64,000 nucleotides of DNA. It comes from Hyphodiscus hymeniophilus (lineage: Eukaryota > Ascomycota > Leotiomycetes > Helotiales > Hyphodiscaceae). The notes under the pieces were generated by a model, which was not told the origin of the DNA, ran no database searches, and saw nothing but the letters and a program-made list of their open reading frames with translations. The position numbers were made by a program, and so were the translations under genes. The DNA lies in contig VNKQ01000003.1 of assembly GCA_016508695.1 (NCBI GenBank), positions 372,001 to 436,000 on the forward strand. Reading direction: 5' to 3'. Shown here one piece after another: positions 22,285 to 34,900 of this stretch. Position 1 is the first letter of the stretch. Each line of letters begins with the position of its first letter.

Positions 22285-24821
22285 TCAAGCATCAGCACCA
22301 GCAATGCCAGCCTCGCCCCTCGCATGTCTGTTTGCGCCCTCTTTATCTACTCTCTTCAACGGCCGATAAACAGCATCCCACATTTGCTCTCTGATCCACT
22401 CGTCCAACTCCGCATCGTCACTCGGAATACCCTCCTGCGTAGCCAGTCCCTCCTCTACCGCCTGCTTGATAACCGCTCCCGCAATTCGCACACTGATCTC
22501 CCTCACATTCACGACATCCGGCAACAGTCCCTTATCCGGATCCTTGAGTGCGGGACTCTGAGCTGCGAGCGCTTTCACAGCTGCAACCAGCATCTTGTCG
22601 CTCAATAGCTTTGAGCGAGATAAGACGCAACCGAGCCCGATCCCTGGGAAGCAGGTTGAATTATTGCATTCCGCTACCTCGTAGGATCGGCCTTCATAAG
22701 TTACGGGAGGGAAGGGAGACCCGGTTGCGATCAAAGCCTTGCCGTGTGACCATTCGTTTATGTCGGAGGGCGAGGCTTCGTGGAGACGAGTGGGGTTAGA
22801 GAGAGGGAAGATTATGGGGCGGGAAACGTGGGAGGACATTTCTTCGACAACGGCTTGTGTGAAGCTTTTGGGTTTTGTGGAGGTGCCGATGAGGACTAGA
22901 ATCAAGGTCAGTGTTGCTTTTGAGATATAGGATGGGATCATAGAAGAATCTGGTTGAATTGAACAACTGAAGAGGAAGTGGAAGGCATGATGTCTCGCAG
23001 CCTGTGTGACGAGCGGGGGAAGAAACCGATTGGAGAATACGGACCATGAGGTTTGACTTCTTTGATCACGGACAGGAGATCGTTGTGCTCTATCCCCTCC
23101 CAGTCGGCATCATCACGCGCGTATGGGATTTGTGCATGCGTTAATTTATCATCGTGCGATTTCAGGAGAAGTCCAGGCTTGTCGACACACCTAATAGTAT
23201 TAGATAATGTAGCCTTTGCTTTCAAAGTTGGGATGAACTTGCCAAATCTGCTTCGCGGCTTCCTCTTTCGATTTTTCACTATCAGCCGCGATAGCATCAC
23301 GAACTTGATCAGCAATACCGGTGCCAGCGGTTCCAGACCCAAATATCACAAGCCTCACATCCTCGAGTTTCAAATTGCTGACGTGAAGACCGGCCATGAT
23401 CGCAGCAAGCGTTACACAGCCGGTACCTTGCACATCGTCGTTGAAACAGGGAATTTCGGGTCGGTATTTGTCCAGAATCCGACGAGCTGAAGAAGTTAGT
23501 CCTTTATCTTTTACTTTGAAGTAGACACATTACCATTCCGAAGTCCAAAGTCCTCGAAATGGATGTAAGCTCGAGGATACAGCTTTCGAGCTGATTGAAC
23601 GAAAGTGTCGACAAACTCATCATATTTCTTCCCACGTACGCGTTTCTCCTTGAGTCCCAAGTATATATCATCATTAAGGAGGTCTTCATTATCCGTTCCA
23701 CAGTCAAGGACAACAGGTAGTGTTCTGTTGGGATGGATGCCAGCGCACAGTGTGGTTAGGACCAACTTCGCGACGGATATCAGGATTCCGCCTACTCCTT
23801 GATCGCCGATCCCGAGGATCTCTTCACCATCTGGTATTTTGAGTAATCAGCAATATAAGCTACGATGGAGATTGCACCAACCTGTCACCACGATGTAGTC
23901 AATATCGTCTGGCGATCCCCATTGTGCTAGGTCACTTTCAACACGATCGATATCGTGGATGTTCAGGAAACAGCCTTGTGGCTTTCGGAATAGTCTCGAG
24001 TAATTCTGAATGGCATCTCCTTCTGTTGGAGTGTAGATGATGGAGAACATTTCTTTGAGATGCTCTTGAATCAACTAGATAGTGTTAGAATGAATAGGGA
24101 TTGCTGACAGCCCTTTGCCAGATGTATCAAAATCCACAACACTTCAATCCAGACTAAGGGTTTGAAATGTAGTTCAGAAAACCCATCCCCAGGTTTTTGG
24201 AGGCCGAAGTTAGGAGTAGATGTCCCTCTTGAAGGTACGTCGCACGTGACAGTCAAGTGACTGTTACGCGTACACTCAGAGAGTCAAATTCTTCCAGAAT
24301 CGGTATCAAATAGTAGGAAAACCTTGTCGAATCCATAGACTCACCCTAAAATAAAGAACCTGGTTCTGATAGGCCAAACTCGTCATGAAAGTATTCTTTG
24401 CCAAATCATCTTGTCGACTGGAGTACTGCTGATAAGCCCTCTTCACCTGTTGTTCGAGCGTCGACACATGCTGTGGCAACAATCCAGTCAACTTGAACTC
24501 TGTCCTCTCGTCTGCAGGAAAGCCAGCGCCTTTGTTGAAGTACGGCGTGTTGAGAAGCGCTGAGCCTGTCACGGCGCAATCTTGTGGGCCACTTGTGCTG
24601 AGGGGGAGGTGTCCGAGTTTTGGGTGTGAGACGTGAGGAGAGGATTGTTTGTGTGAGGAGGAATGACGGAAAGATGATTCGGGCGAGGGTGGTGGTGGTG
24701 GCATTGTTGCGATTGTGCGTGGGGATGGACAGAGGAGGGTTATGAGGGGAGTTGTCCTACAGTTCCTTGAAAGGTCTCTGGAGATGTTGGGAGGTCGATT
24801 ATGGAGTAACCGAAGAGCCAT
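22285..24821 (-). CDS. NAD(P)-dependent malic enzyme
   Basis: Oxidative decarboxylation of malate to pyruvate, supplying pyruvate and NAD(P)H. Six inferred exons on the minus strand: 24821-24345, 24074-23882, 23830-23534, 23486-23243, 23190-23045, 22895-22285, giving 655 aa. The N-terminal malic domain has IYTPTEGDAIQNYSRLFRKP, with the catalytic tyrosine in YTPT, and ILGIGDQGVGGI. The family signature reads FEDFGLRNARRILDKY then FNDDVQGTG, with metal-binding E, D, D. The NAD domain carries FGSGTAGTGIADQ and IFPLSNPT. The first 39 residues are arginine-rich with one acidic residue, like a mitochondrial presequence, and a second methionine at residue 40 could give a cytosolic form. Intron 4 starts GC (TTTG/GCAAGT), and the last intron has a GTCCGT donor. 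The identity is firm. Cofactor preference is not readable. Confidence 0.94.
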
Positions 24822-26750
24822 ACAAAGAGGCAGGAAAGGGTGAATAATATACGAAGAATAACAAATATTTAGAAGACTCATCCAGTATAAGCGGTGGTAT
24901 TCAAGTTATTGAAAGAGAGCTTTATGCATATGTGGGTGGATACGGAAGCCAATGACGTACCAAGCTGGCTTGTTCCCTCTATGAAGCCATGATCTGAGTT
25001 ACAACCTCAAATCCGCGAGCTCCACGGAAAACTTGATATGCCTTTTTTCCCTTTTGCGGTTCGCACTTGGTATGAATATTGAGAGCTATTTGGGTGGTTC
25101 GTATCACAATACTCATGACCGACGAATCGGATCCAATATTGAGTGCTGTGAGCTTCGTATGAGGGGGTGGATAGCTGCCGGCGCGGCGATTACATCAGCA
25201 AAAGGTTATTCGAACAGTACGCGTGCAATCACAGTCAAGACTTGGTGGGCGTAGATCCATTAAATCTATGTACTGCTTCTGATCACGATTGCATGAAGGA
25301 GCAATGAAAAGGGTCGCTGGCTATCGATACAGATACGACTTGAATAATGGGTGGGAAGCATCAATTGCTCAATTATTCACAACTACGTACCACAATTCTC
25401 ACGAGACACAACAGGAAGCTGGGCAAGGGAACATAAATTATTGAGAATCTCCATCAAGTGTCTAATCAAATGTTGGTACGCAAGGAGCCGCACTCCTGTG
25501 GGATGCTCGTGAGAGGAGGAGTACGGACTATGAAGGTCCAGATTTGCTATCGCAACGTTCCTATTCCAAAAGAATGACCCCGAGAGATCATCCTTCTTTC
25601 AATCTCCATTCAGCCTCAAGGCATAACGCGAAGAGGAAGAAAGGCCTCCCTAAGAAGGTCTCATTTGATGCCTCGAGGGCTGAGTGATTGATCAAGGTGC
25701 TGCTGCTGTATTGACGTTGGAGTTAGAATCATCGCGACATGTGCCTCGTAGCTTCACATGAGGCCATAACGACTGGCTTTGCTACGTACTATGCCTGCAT
25801 GTGGTCGTGATCACATCAAGCCGCTCAGCCAAGGGGTACACTTGTAGCTCAAACCGGGATCGGTGCGATGGCCGCTTAGGTCTTGCAATTGCCGATCCAA
25901 AATTATGCTGAAAACAGATCCCTCCTTCTACCTGTACATATGTATTCTTCCACTCGATTCTTTATGCTCAGCACATAGAGTCTCCGTGGCCGCTTGGTTT
26001 CTGAAAGCCCTCCACATGCGCAAGCTTGATGTGAAGGCGTTCCGAAGAGCCGCTTCGATAGGGCCCACCAAGTCCGATAATATAGATCATTTCCGACCTT
26101 TTTCACAGAGATTCGAACGCAGCTCCGAGTTGGAGTCGGTGCAAATGCGGCATCTTCGAACGTGCATTTCCGTCCCAGTCGTGGTATTTGGAATGTCTAC
26201 TAGTGAGTATGCTCTCTTCTAGGTCGAGGCATTGTCCTGTGGGGTGAAGAGAGACCTGAGTGATTTGAACAGGACAGCTTGCTCGGTAATCTAGGTTGAC
26301 ATCTTAGGTCCTGCCAACGCGAGCACATCGATCTGTGTGAGACAACTGTTGGAGGAACCCATCTTAGGAGCGTGGAGAGGCGACGAATTCGAGTAAGTCG
26401 ATAAAAATATGGGATGAAAAACGATCAGGCGAAGGAAAGATCGGAGGTAAATGGTGCACAGCACTACTCAATGTGTGAGAGGAAGAGTGCATAGTCCTTG
26501 ATCAAGACATAAAGAGTAGTACTGGAATGAAATGTACTAGAGTTCTAGATGGAAAGCATCTCGATACCTTATTGTTTGGGAATTAAGGAACGTCGTTTGC
26601 AGCTCTTCCTCCGTTCGACTCGGCAATTTTTTGCGTCTGCCCCAATTCGTCGGCCGAAAAGGCGGCGTTCCGCGGCAGAATACTTCGATCCAATAGTGAT
26701 TTTCTTTGCGAGGCTGTGCGAAAAGCTCAATCTTTCAGTCGTTCGCAGAG
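24822..26750. other. Intergenic region between malic enzyme and ROK1
   Basis: It contains the divergent promoters of the flanking genes and about 1.5 kb without recognisable coding sequence. Open frames such as 25863-26222 have no family match. Confidence 0.5.
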
Positions 26751-28907
26751 ATGGACATCTTGAAGTTGCTGTCAAGATCGACGAAGCAGAAAATAAAAGC
26801 TTCTTCAGGCAAGGATGGAGGAACGAGTGCATTGCCTTCCGCAGGCACCACTACGAATCCTCAGCTCTACCACGATACTATCCCCGCATCCAGAGGAAAA
26901 AAGAGAAAGCACGGAGAAGTCCAGGTAGCAGATGAAACTCCAGCTCAGGTGGAGGAAGAGATAGACTTCTTTGTGTCTAAATTAACCAATTCGATTCCCA
27001 AGAAGAAGGGTCTCAAAAACGATGCGGCGCGAGTTACCACCAAAATCTCGCGGGATATTTCCAAGCAGACATTGCTTGACGAAGACGACTGCAGGCAGAT
27101 TCTCCGATCCCATCGATTGAAACTTACACTTTTGTCCGCCAATAAAAAGGAGAAGAAACCGAAGAAGTCGAAGAAAGCAAGCAAGAAACTGGAGGCCAAG
27201 AAGGATGGATCGAAACCTCTTTACCCGCAGCCATTACAAACGTTTGGAGAGCTTGAAAGCACATATGGAATAGCTGGAAGGATGGGAGATAATTTGGCCC
27301 AGCAAGGATACAAGATTCCCACAGAAGTACAAATGGGAAGCCTGCCGTTATTGCTTCGTCCAGAGACGGCATTGGGTGCTTCTGCGGACTTCGGGCAAGT
27401 CGCAGATGTCAATCTTTTGGCCGTCGCGCCTACGGGAAGTGGGAAGACGCTGGCTTTTTTGATACCAATCGTGAATGCCATTGTGCAACGGCGTAGGATT
27501 AGTGAAGACAAGAAGATTCATGAATTGGAGGCTATTGTGGTTGCACCTACCAAAGAACTTGCCAGCCAAATAGTGAACGAAGCAAAAAAGCTTAGTATTG
27601 GGACGGGAGTCAAAGTTTTCGGCATGCGAAAAGGGATGAGGATAACGGCGAGGGTGGATGAAGAAGAAGGAGAAGATGATGGCTCAAGTGCGAATGAGGG
27701 TGGCGAGGAGAAAGAACAGCAAGTTGTCAAACAAAAGGGTGCAGAGGCACCCTTGGCAAGAGGAGACATTCTTGTCACAACTCCTGGATTACTTTTAAAC
27801 GCTATCTCGACTCCATCACCTGACGAGCATACACCGTTACCCAATGTTAAAACACTGGTACTTGACGAGGCAGACGTGCTCCTTGATCCACTATTCAGAG
27901 ATCAAACTCTCGGAATATGGAATTCATGTACCAACCCAGAACTTCGAGTTACACTATGGTCAGCCACTATGGGATCGAACATCGAATCACTCGCGTTGGA
28001 GACTCTGCATTCTAGGAAAGCCAGACTCGAAATAGACACCGAATCCACCATCATCCGCCTCATCGTAGGACTCAAGGACTCCGCCATCCCCAACATAACC
28101 CACCGCCTCACCTACGCAGCCACCGAACCCGGGAAGCTAATCGCACTGCGCCAACTCCTCCACCCAACTGCAAAGACCGCTGACTCCACCGAATCTCTCA
28201 GACCGCCCTTCCTCGTCTTCACTCAAACCATTCCTCGAGCCATTGCACTTCACTCTGAGCTCCGCTACGACATCCCTGCAGAGGCAGGTGGCTCGTCACG
28301 CATCGAAGTTTTGCATTCGGATCTTTCTGATAGCGAGCGCTCTCACGTCATGTCCCGCTTCCGCAACGGTGAGACATGGGTTCTCATCACAACCGACATC
28401 CTATCCCGCGGTGTAGACTTCCGCGGTATCAACGGTGTGGTGAACTACGATGTTCCTAACTCTGGAGCGTCGTACATCCACCGCGTTGGACGAACAGGAC
28501 GAGCTGGACGAGATGGTGGAGTCGCGGTCACGTTTTACACGAAGGAAGACATTCCGTACGTGAAAAATATCGCGAACATCATTGCGGCGAGCGAGAAGCA
28601 GGCTGGTAAAGAGCCAGGTGAGGCTAGTGTGCAGAAATGGCTTTTGGATGCCCTGCCCAAGCCGAGCAAGGAGCAGAAGAAGAAGTTGAAGATGCATGGG
28701 GTTGAGGCGAGGAGGGGTGGATTGGAGAAGGTGGGGGAAGGGAAGGGGAAGGCGCAAATTAGTACGAAGAGTGGTTATGAGAGGAAGCTGGAAAATAATC
28801 GGAAGGGTGCAATTCTGGGGAGTAAGAGGCGAAAATTCGCTGCTGAGGGAGAGGAAAAGCCTGAGTTACGTGCCGAGGATAGCGAGTGGGACGGGATTGA
28901 TGAATAG
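26751..28907 (+). CDS. ROK1: ATP-dependent RNA helicase ROK1 (DDX52 family)
   Basis: DEAD-box helicase of the nucleolus, needed for 18S rRNA maturation and release of snR30 in yeast. Intronless, 718 aa. I choose ATG 26751 because MDILKLLSRSTKQK is the usual start of fungal Rok1, not the in-frame methionine 15 codons upstream. Motifs in order: Q motif GYKIPTEVQ, Walker A APTGSGKT (about residue 228), PTKELASQ, TTPGLL, DEAD (about residue 373), SAT, LVFTQT, TTDILSRGVDF and HRVGRTGRAGRDG. The N-terminal lysine-rich block (KKEKKPKKSKKASKKLEAKK) and the C-terminal tail with GYERKLENNRKGAILGSKRRK fit Rok1. An acidic insert (EEEGEDDGSSANEGGEEKEQ) lies between motifs Ia and Ib. There is little doubt about the assignment. 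Confidence 0.95.
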   Translation: MDILKLLSRSTKQKIKASSGKDGGTSALPSAGTTTNPQLYHDTIPASRGKKRKHGEVQVADETPAQVEEEIDFFVSKLTNSIPKKKGLKNDAARVTTKISRDISKQTLLDEDDCRQILRSHRLKLTLLSANKKEKKPKKSKKASKKLEAKKDGSKPLYPQPLQTFGELESTYGIAGRMGDNLAQQGYKIPTEVQMGSLPLLLRPETALGASADFGQVADVNLLAVAPTGSGKTLAFLIPIVNAIVQRRRISEDKKIHELEAIVVAPTKELASQIVNEAKKLSIGTGVKVFGMRKGMRITARVDEEEGEDDGSSANEGGEEKEQQVVKQKGAEAPLARGDILVTTPGLLLNAISTPSPDEHTPLPNVKTLVLDEADVLLDPLFRDQTLGIWNSCTNPELRVTLWSATMGSNIESLALETLHSRKARLEIDTESTIIRLIVGLKDSAIPNITHRLTYAATEPGKLIALRQLLHPTAKTADSTESLRPPFLVFTQTIPRAIALHSELRYDIPAEAGGSSRIEVLHSDLSDSERSHVMSRFRNGETWVLITTDILSRGVDFRGINGVVNYDVPNSGASYIHRVGRTGRAGRDGGVAVTFYTKEDIPYVKNIANIIAASEKQAGKEPGEASVQKWLLDALPKPSKEQKKKLKMHGVEARRGGLEKVGEGKGKAQISTKSGYERKLENNRKGAILGSKRRKFAAEGEEKPELRAEDSEWDGIDE

Positions 28908-31900
28908 GTCATTGGAGAATGCCACGACTACTCAAAGCACAGTTCTTGAGGTAATCCACCGGCGAACAATGAAAGTCTTCTCGTTCTTGATTCTTGAATG
29001 CTCTGTTCTTATCGTCTACTTATCCTCGTCTTTTGTCATTACAGCGGCACGTCTGTGCAGTCAGAGTGTCGACATTGTTTGATGGAAAAGACAGTCGGAG
29101 TTATAGTAGAAATGCAGGTCCGTATATGATCAAGCTCGAAGATGCAAAGATCGCCGGTTTTCCGTCGATATAGATGTGGAGTTTCCGGGGTCCGGTCTTG
29201 ATCTCTCAGATAGACTCTTTTCAAGAAGGTGTTCGCGGGATTATCGAGAAGACCAAAGGTAAAGCGCACGAGGTCAACTTTCGTGTGTATGGCAAGTAAA
29301 CATCATCTCCTCCACCTCGCTATAAGGACTGTGTTCTTATTGTATTGATTTATTCAAGCACTGGCAGTCTCAAGATTCATTAACTTCCTCGACATTAAAT
29401 CCAGATCTCATTTATTTGACGAAATTCAAAGGTCTGAATTTGCTTTAGAACTGGAATCGCTCAGGAGTTTCGAGCAATAGAGATCTCTGTTGCGAGATTC
29501 AACCAGGTGTCGACTAAATCCTTGACTCCTTACTCGGACTACATCAACGGGCATTTGGGCCTCTCCATTTGCTTTATGTTAGGGCTTCGACGACTATGGC
29601 ACTCGCTCAGTTCAGTGATGACTGACTTTGGTCCAACAAGACTCGAACAGCGCAACGCTGCTTATATCCCCACGTCCTTGTGACCGCTTTGTGAACACAA
29701 CGGTACCTCGGGCACATTAGTATGAGCAGAACCAGCAATGATCAAGTGATTAGGGGCAGGAATAGAATGTGGGTTGAAGTTTCCGTTCGATGGGATGCAG
29801 CCGACGACCTTTTGTCCTCGTTTGCTACGACTTGTTGCATAGAGAACAGGCCCTTCGATCTGAATTCACCAACTGCGAAGGACATGTTTTGTAGCCATCA
29901 GTCACTGGTGAAGGAATTTGCTGAAAGCAGTTGATTGCCAACTTCACGGAGATATCGGCCCAACAAGGATTTTGTAAGACCTTCTCGGAGATTGAAATAT
30001 TGGATACCATTCAAGCTGACCGTTGGTTCTATGGATAAGACCGATATGACAAGTCGGAGTTAAACATTGTCCAGGCTACTCCATTCCCAATGTGAGAAGT
30101 TGACCGCTTTTTCGAAGGTTCGACCCCGGTGTCTCTTACTATCCGGCTTTGCTGCATCCAAGTGCCGAGTCTATTTTATATGGGGTAAGGATGAGAATGA
30201 GGAGAAGGGGTTATGTGGGTGTTGGAAGACATCCTCATGCCATTTGGTCCCAACGACGTGGTCATACCATTGAAACAATATAATGCAACGCGTGGTTACT
30301 TCAGGCAACAGAAGTGACGAGCTATCGATTGCACGATTACTACATTATGTTCCGACAGCAAGCGCGAATCAAAGAATACATCCCTATCTTCCACGACTCG
30401 CGACCATGTAGTAGTTTCCCACCCAGGAAGCCGACTTCCGCATCCACGGTGAAATCAGGTCATGTGTACGTATGCAAAGATCACGATGCTCTTTATTTCC
30501 TTGGATTTTAAAGACCCGACAGTCTGGTTCCAATACGCATTGACCGCTGCCAGCACTCAGTCTGGCGTCTCCAGCCGTGAAAACTGTCCGAGGATGCTGC
30601 CTATCACTGTGATAAGGAGGGATCGCCTGCACGTCGCCGGCACAGATGGATGGGCAGGATTGGTGCGGCTGGGGCAATCGTCCCCGTCCAGAGCCGTAAG
30701 TGGACACTTGCTTTGGGACGCTAAGTCTTCATGGACACGATGTGATATTGCGATGGAACGGGCGGTAAGAGTGCAGCACACCTGATGATCTCCCCCTTTT
30801 CTGGAATAGAAGACCGAATCGTCGATTTGACGTGACATTGATATAGAGACTTTGCAGATGAAAGGCTATCTTAGTGCGGGCACGGTGAAGAAAAGCTCTA
30901 CTTGAGCATCCTGCAACAGAGGTTAATGTCATGCTGGCCTCCGATGGGGGGATGTATGGAATCGGCGATTGGCATATTAGAGCCAACGTCTACCTGTTGG
31001 TGGCTTCCTCGCTACCAAGCAGAAATGGTAACCTTTCGCACTTCCAGCACAAGCTCCACAGCAACTGCAGGGTGGTGAGAATACTCCAAATAAATATACT
31101 CGCTAATCAGCGGAGAATAAAATTACCAACCCATACCCTCGGAGTCTTCGGAACCAACGTTTCGAAAACAAACTCCAAGCACTGCAAGGGGCGGGTGCAG
31201 ACCGCTATTCGCCGGGTATCAAATAGGTGATAATGTGATGAATCGCAGGACTTGTTCTGACACATAGAAGACTGTGCAGTTTGCAAATGTTGCAAATGTG
31301 CCAATAAGGCTTAAGCTAGGCCAGGGTCTCAAGGCCTGTTTCAAAGATGCCGTGCAGGAAGACATGGTTGATGGAATCCTCCGTCTCACATCAGTGGCCA
31401 ACGTCCTCATACCAATGGGATGCCGGCCCGAATTGGAGATTGCTGATGGGCATAAGTGGGGAGACCTTCGGTATTGCATGAGGGCCTCATTCCGTCCGCA
31501 CGACGTCTGAAAGTATATCCCAATCGAGTCTCAGTCACTTACGGAGTGCGGGCCAATGAACGGTTTTTTCCTGTGTTACCTCCGTAAAGGGGCCAGTCTT
31601 TGGGACTTGTAAGCTTCGCGGCCCGTAGCAATGGCGGCGGGATCGCAACGGGCCTCTGTGGAGACTTGAGCATGACGAATATCGTTACTGCATGTGGAGG
31701 CCTGTGGAGGGCTGGCTGGCAAGTTGATACTGTTGAATAAGAGAAAGATTGTCTGCTATTGGCTCGGTGACGCAAAGCACATACTCAGTCATATGGCAGT
31801 AGTAGTCTCTGCCGGCCTTCAATCTATAAGATTTGTTCATTTCGAGCTCCTAGCCTCCTACGGAGTATGCATTACCCACGTCCCTCGGTTTATGAGAGCA

Positions 31901-34900
31901 GCGCCGGCGGGGCGGCGGCGGGGATCAAACAACCTCGTGTCGTACAATGCAAGTAATAATGATTATCAAAATAGTGGCAACTGGGGTCGGTCGGCAAGAC
32001 AGACTGCGAGTAAGATGAGGGGTCGCCCGTGGTGATGGTTGAGGGCGGGTGAGGGGGCGCTCGAGCAGACGGGCCGTGCAAGTGAGGGGTTGGCTAACTG
32101 TTTTCACTACACATTAATTGGAGTTATTTGGAGTTTTTCTAGAAGCGTCATAGTGTGCTTAGGAAATCAGTAAGATGCATAGTAAGCAGCCTCAGCAGTA
32201 GCCATAAAGGATCTTTCTCCGATCTGCTGACGTGATGCGGAAGAGGGAAGTATCTTTGCTTCCGAGTGCTGACGTTCTCAGCGTTTCCTTTTCCAGTGTG
32301 TAAAGAGCGAGGAACTCAATGTAGGACCGAGTAGGTGCACTCGAAGTCAATAAGCTAGAAAGTGTTTCCCGTGAAAACCATGTGATTCGTGAAACAAGCC
32401 AGGGTCCATTGGGTGGACCAAATTATGCTTATTGCTTAATCGCTGAGCAACCTTTTGATATTGATGGTCGGTGTCAAATGTACTCACGTGTTTACAATCA
32501 CCCCAAGACTGGAGTCCTTTGACAAGGAGGCACTATTGGTACTCCTTCGGCTTTCCCGAAACTACGTCAAGCTGACAGGAGTATAGCATGATCTTCATGT
32601 GTGCAAAGACCGAGTGAGATGTCTCAGATCAAATCCCGAGGGCCTGGGTCTGAGGTTTGGATTGGTTTTTCGTTATACTCCAGATGAGGTTGTAGATGCG
32701 CGAGTAACGTAACCTTTCCCCAATATTGGATACTTGGGACAGGACACTGCATTTGTGTGTGTGACAAGACAGATCCAGAGAACCGTACGAGGGCAGATTC
32801 TTGCTGTACATCAGGAATATGGCGGAAGTGTAACAAAGGAACCATTCCACTGGGTTGGATTCACATAGGCTCCGCATTTGTAGCTCTTGCGCTTAATAGC
32901 TTTGATAAGGCTTACTACCGTGCTGTCTCGCCCGAGAGGAAAAATTAAGCCCGAGTGGAAGATATGTGGGGTCGGTCGCGGTGGAACGATAGATCGCTAT
33001 CTACCCTTATTCGACTGCGAAACTTGTTTTGATGAGACCTCAATCCCCGCAAGCGAATATAGCTATTCAATATACTAATGAATCTCGTACAAGTGGCGGA
33101 CTGGTATGTCTTACTCAGTGATCTACGACCGCGATGTGGAAACTTACAGACTCAATGGAATCTTTTGAACAGTTACCAGTCCAGTCTGTTCTAAGACAGC
33201 TCTCCTCGATATCAAATAGTTCACTTGAACCTAGCAATGACATGGTACAGTGCTTACTGTTGGTGGCTAATGATTGAAGTTGAGCTGGTATGATAATGAA
33301 GCACCACCTGGCCATGAGGCTGTGAAATCTCAAGAGTCATTGTATGGACTTCCCGTCCGGAGGTAAGGTCCAACGGACCGGACCCTTCCCATGCCAGGCC
33401 AATACTCATTGATGCCCTCTCCACTCGTCAATTCTTAGGGTGACGCTGGTCACGAAGGTAGGCTCGGTGCTGAAAACTCTCGCGCGACACGATCTCTCCG
33501 TATGCCTCATCTTGTAGCAATATTCGAAACATGACTTTGGAGCTTGCGATTTACGTGAGGAGATTAATGTCGATCATCCCTCCAAATCATCTCTGTCACA
33601 AGAAGTAGCCGTCAAATTCGTCAGTTCCGTGTTGAGGTTGATCCTTCGTTGCCAAATAAAAGCAGTATGGGGGTAAACAAACAGTCTGAAGCGAGAAAAA
33701 GAATGCAAATTCGTTGGAGATTTCGTCAACCTCTCGGTTGCTACTCTGCTAAACTTCCGTTCACCGCATATTCAAAGTCTCGTAAGCAAGTGAGATACAC
33801 TTTACGGATTAATGATTCGCTCGCTCGTCTGCCGCCATTACTCGATCAACATCAGATTTTCCCAAATGCGTTGTCAAACTTTCCTTCGCTCCAGGGGGCC
33901 CAAGCGAGCGGACGAAATGCTCACCCCCCCCCCCCCCCTCTTCAACCGTCACTCCACCCAAGCCCTGCAATCCGCTCCTTTACGAGAGAGCTTTCGCGAA
34001 TGGTGCATTCCCGAGAGACTGGTAGGTGTGGAGCGCACTAAAGAATCCCTGGCCTGCGTTTTGAGTGCTTTCCCTTTCCAACTGTACGGATAGAGCTGGC
34101 CGTGCAGGGAGTTTGGCCGAGGATGCTTGTGACAGGCATTCGGGACGTCGGGTTCACCCCTTTCTCCAGCGAGTCCAGCGGAGTTTGACCCTGGGAGAAG
34201 GACGGGAGAAGCCCTGAAAAAGGAATAATTTGGCGGCAGCGGCGTCGCGAGCCCAAGTGGAATTTTTTGTCGCTCGTTTCGGGGTTTCGAATCGCTGGGA
34301 CGGCAGCGGGAAGTGGGCTGAGCCATTTCATGCAATTCTCTCTGTGTTTCTGGAATCTATATCGACGACATGCCTCCTCTTCGCTGGGCTCACAACAACC
34401 TCATACCGCTTCACAAGTTATCGTTGAACCAGATGTGCGTTGTTGGTCAGATGCACTCGCATCGTACTTGCAGCTTTGACAGCGAAAATCACCCAGGAGC
34501 CACTGGTTGTCTTCCACAATTCCCCGCATATGACAACCCACGACCTGTCCCAGTCGGATGGTTTGCGTCCCGGTGTTGACCTCAAGTTGGCAGGAAACCA
34601 GGGATGACAGTCCCCTCATCATCACTATTCGTGCTGCATTATTGGCTACCGAGTCTACCTCTGAGCAACGTACAGTTATGCATGTGCACAGGGTCTGCAT
34701 CATACATCGAGCGAAAGTGAGGCTTTTTGGTGGTCGCTCAGAATTTGGTCTCCTTTAACTCGAACCAACAGTCTATCTAAATATCTGTGCGGTCAGTTGG
34801 TACCTCAAAGATGGTATGAGTCAGATCTTTCGGACTCTCTCGGAGGGCAATACGAGGCTGCTTGTGGTGCTCTAGTATACCACGAGTTCTTAACGCTGTG

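Noticed and set aside
30110..30150. T-arm-like GGTTCGACCCC suggesting a tRNA
   Set aside because: No matching acceptor, D or anticodon arms can be folded around it.
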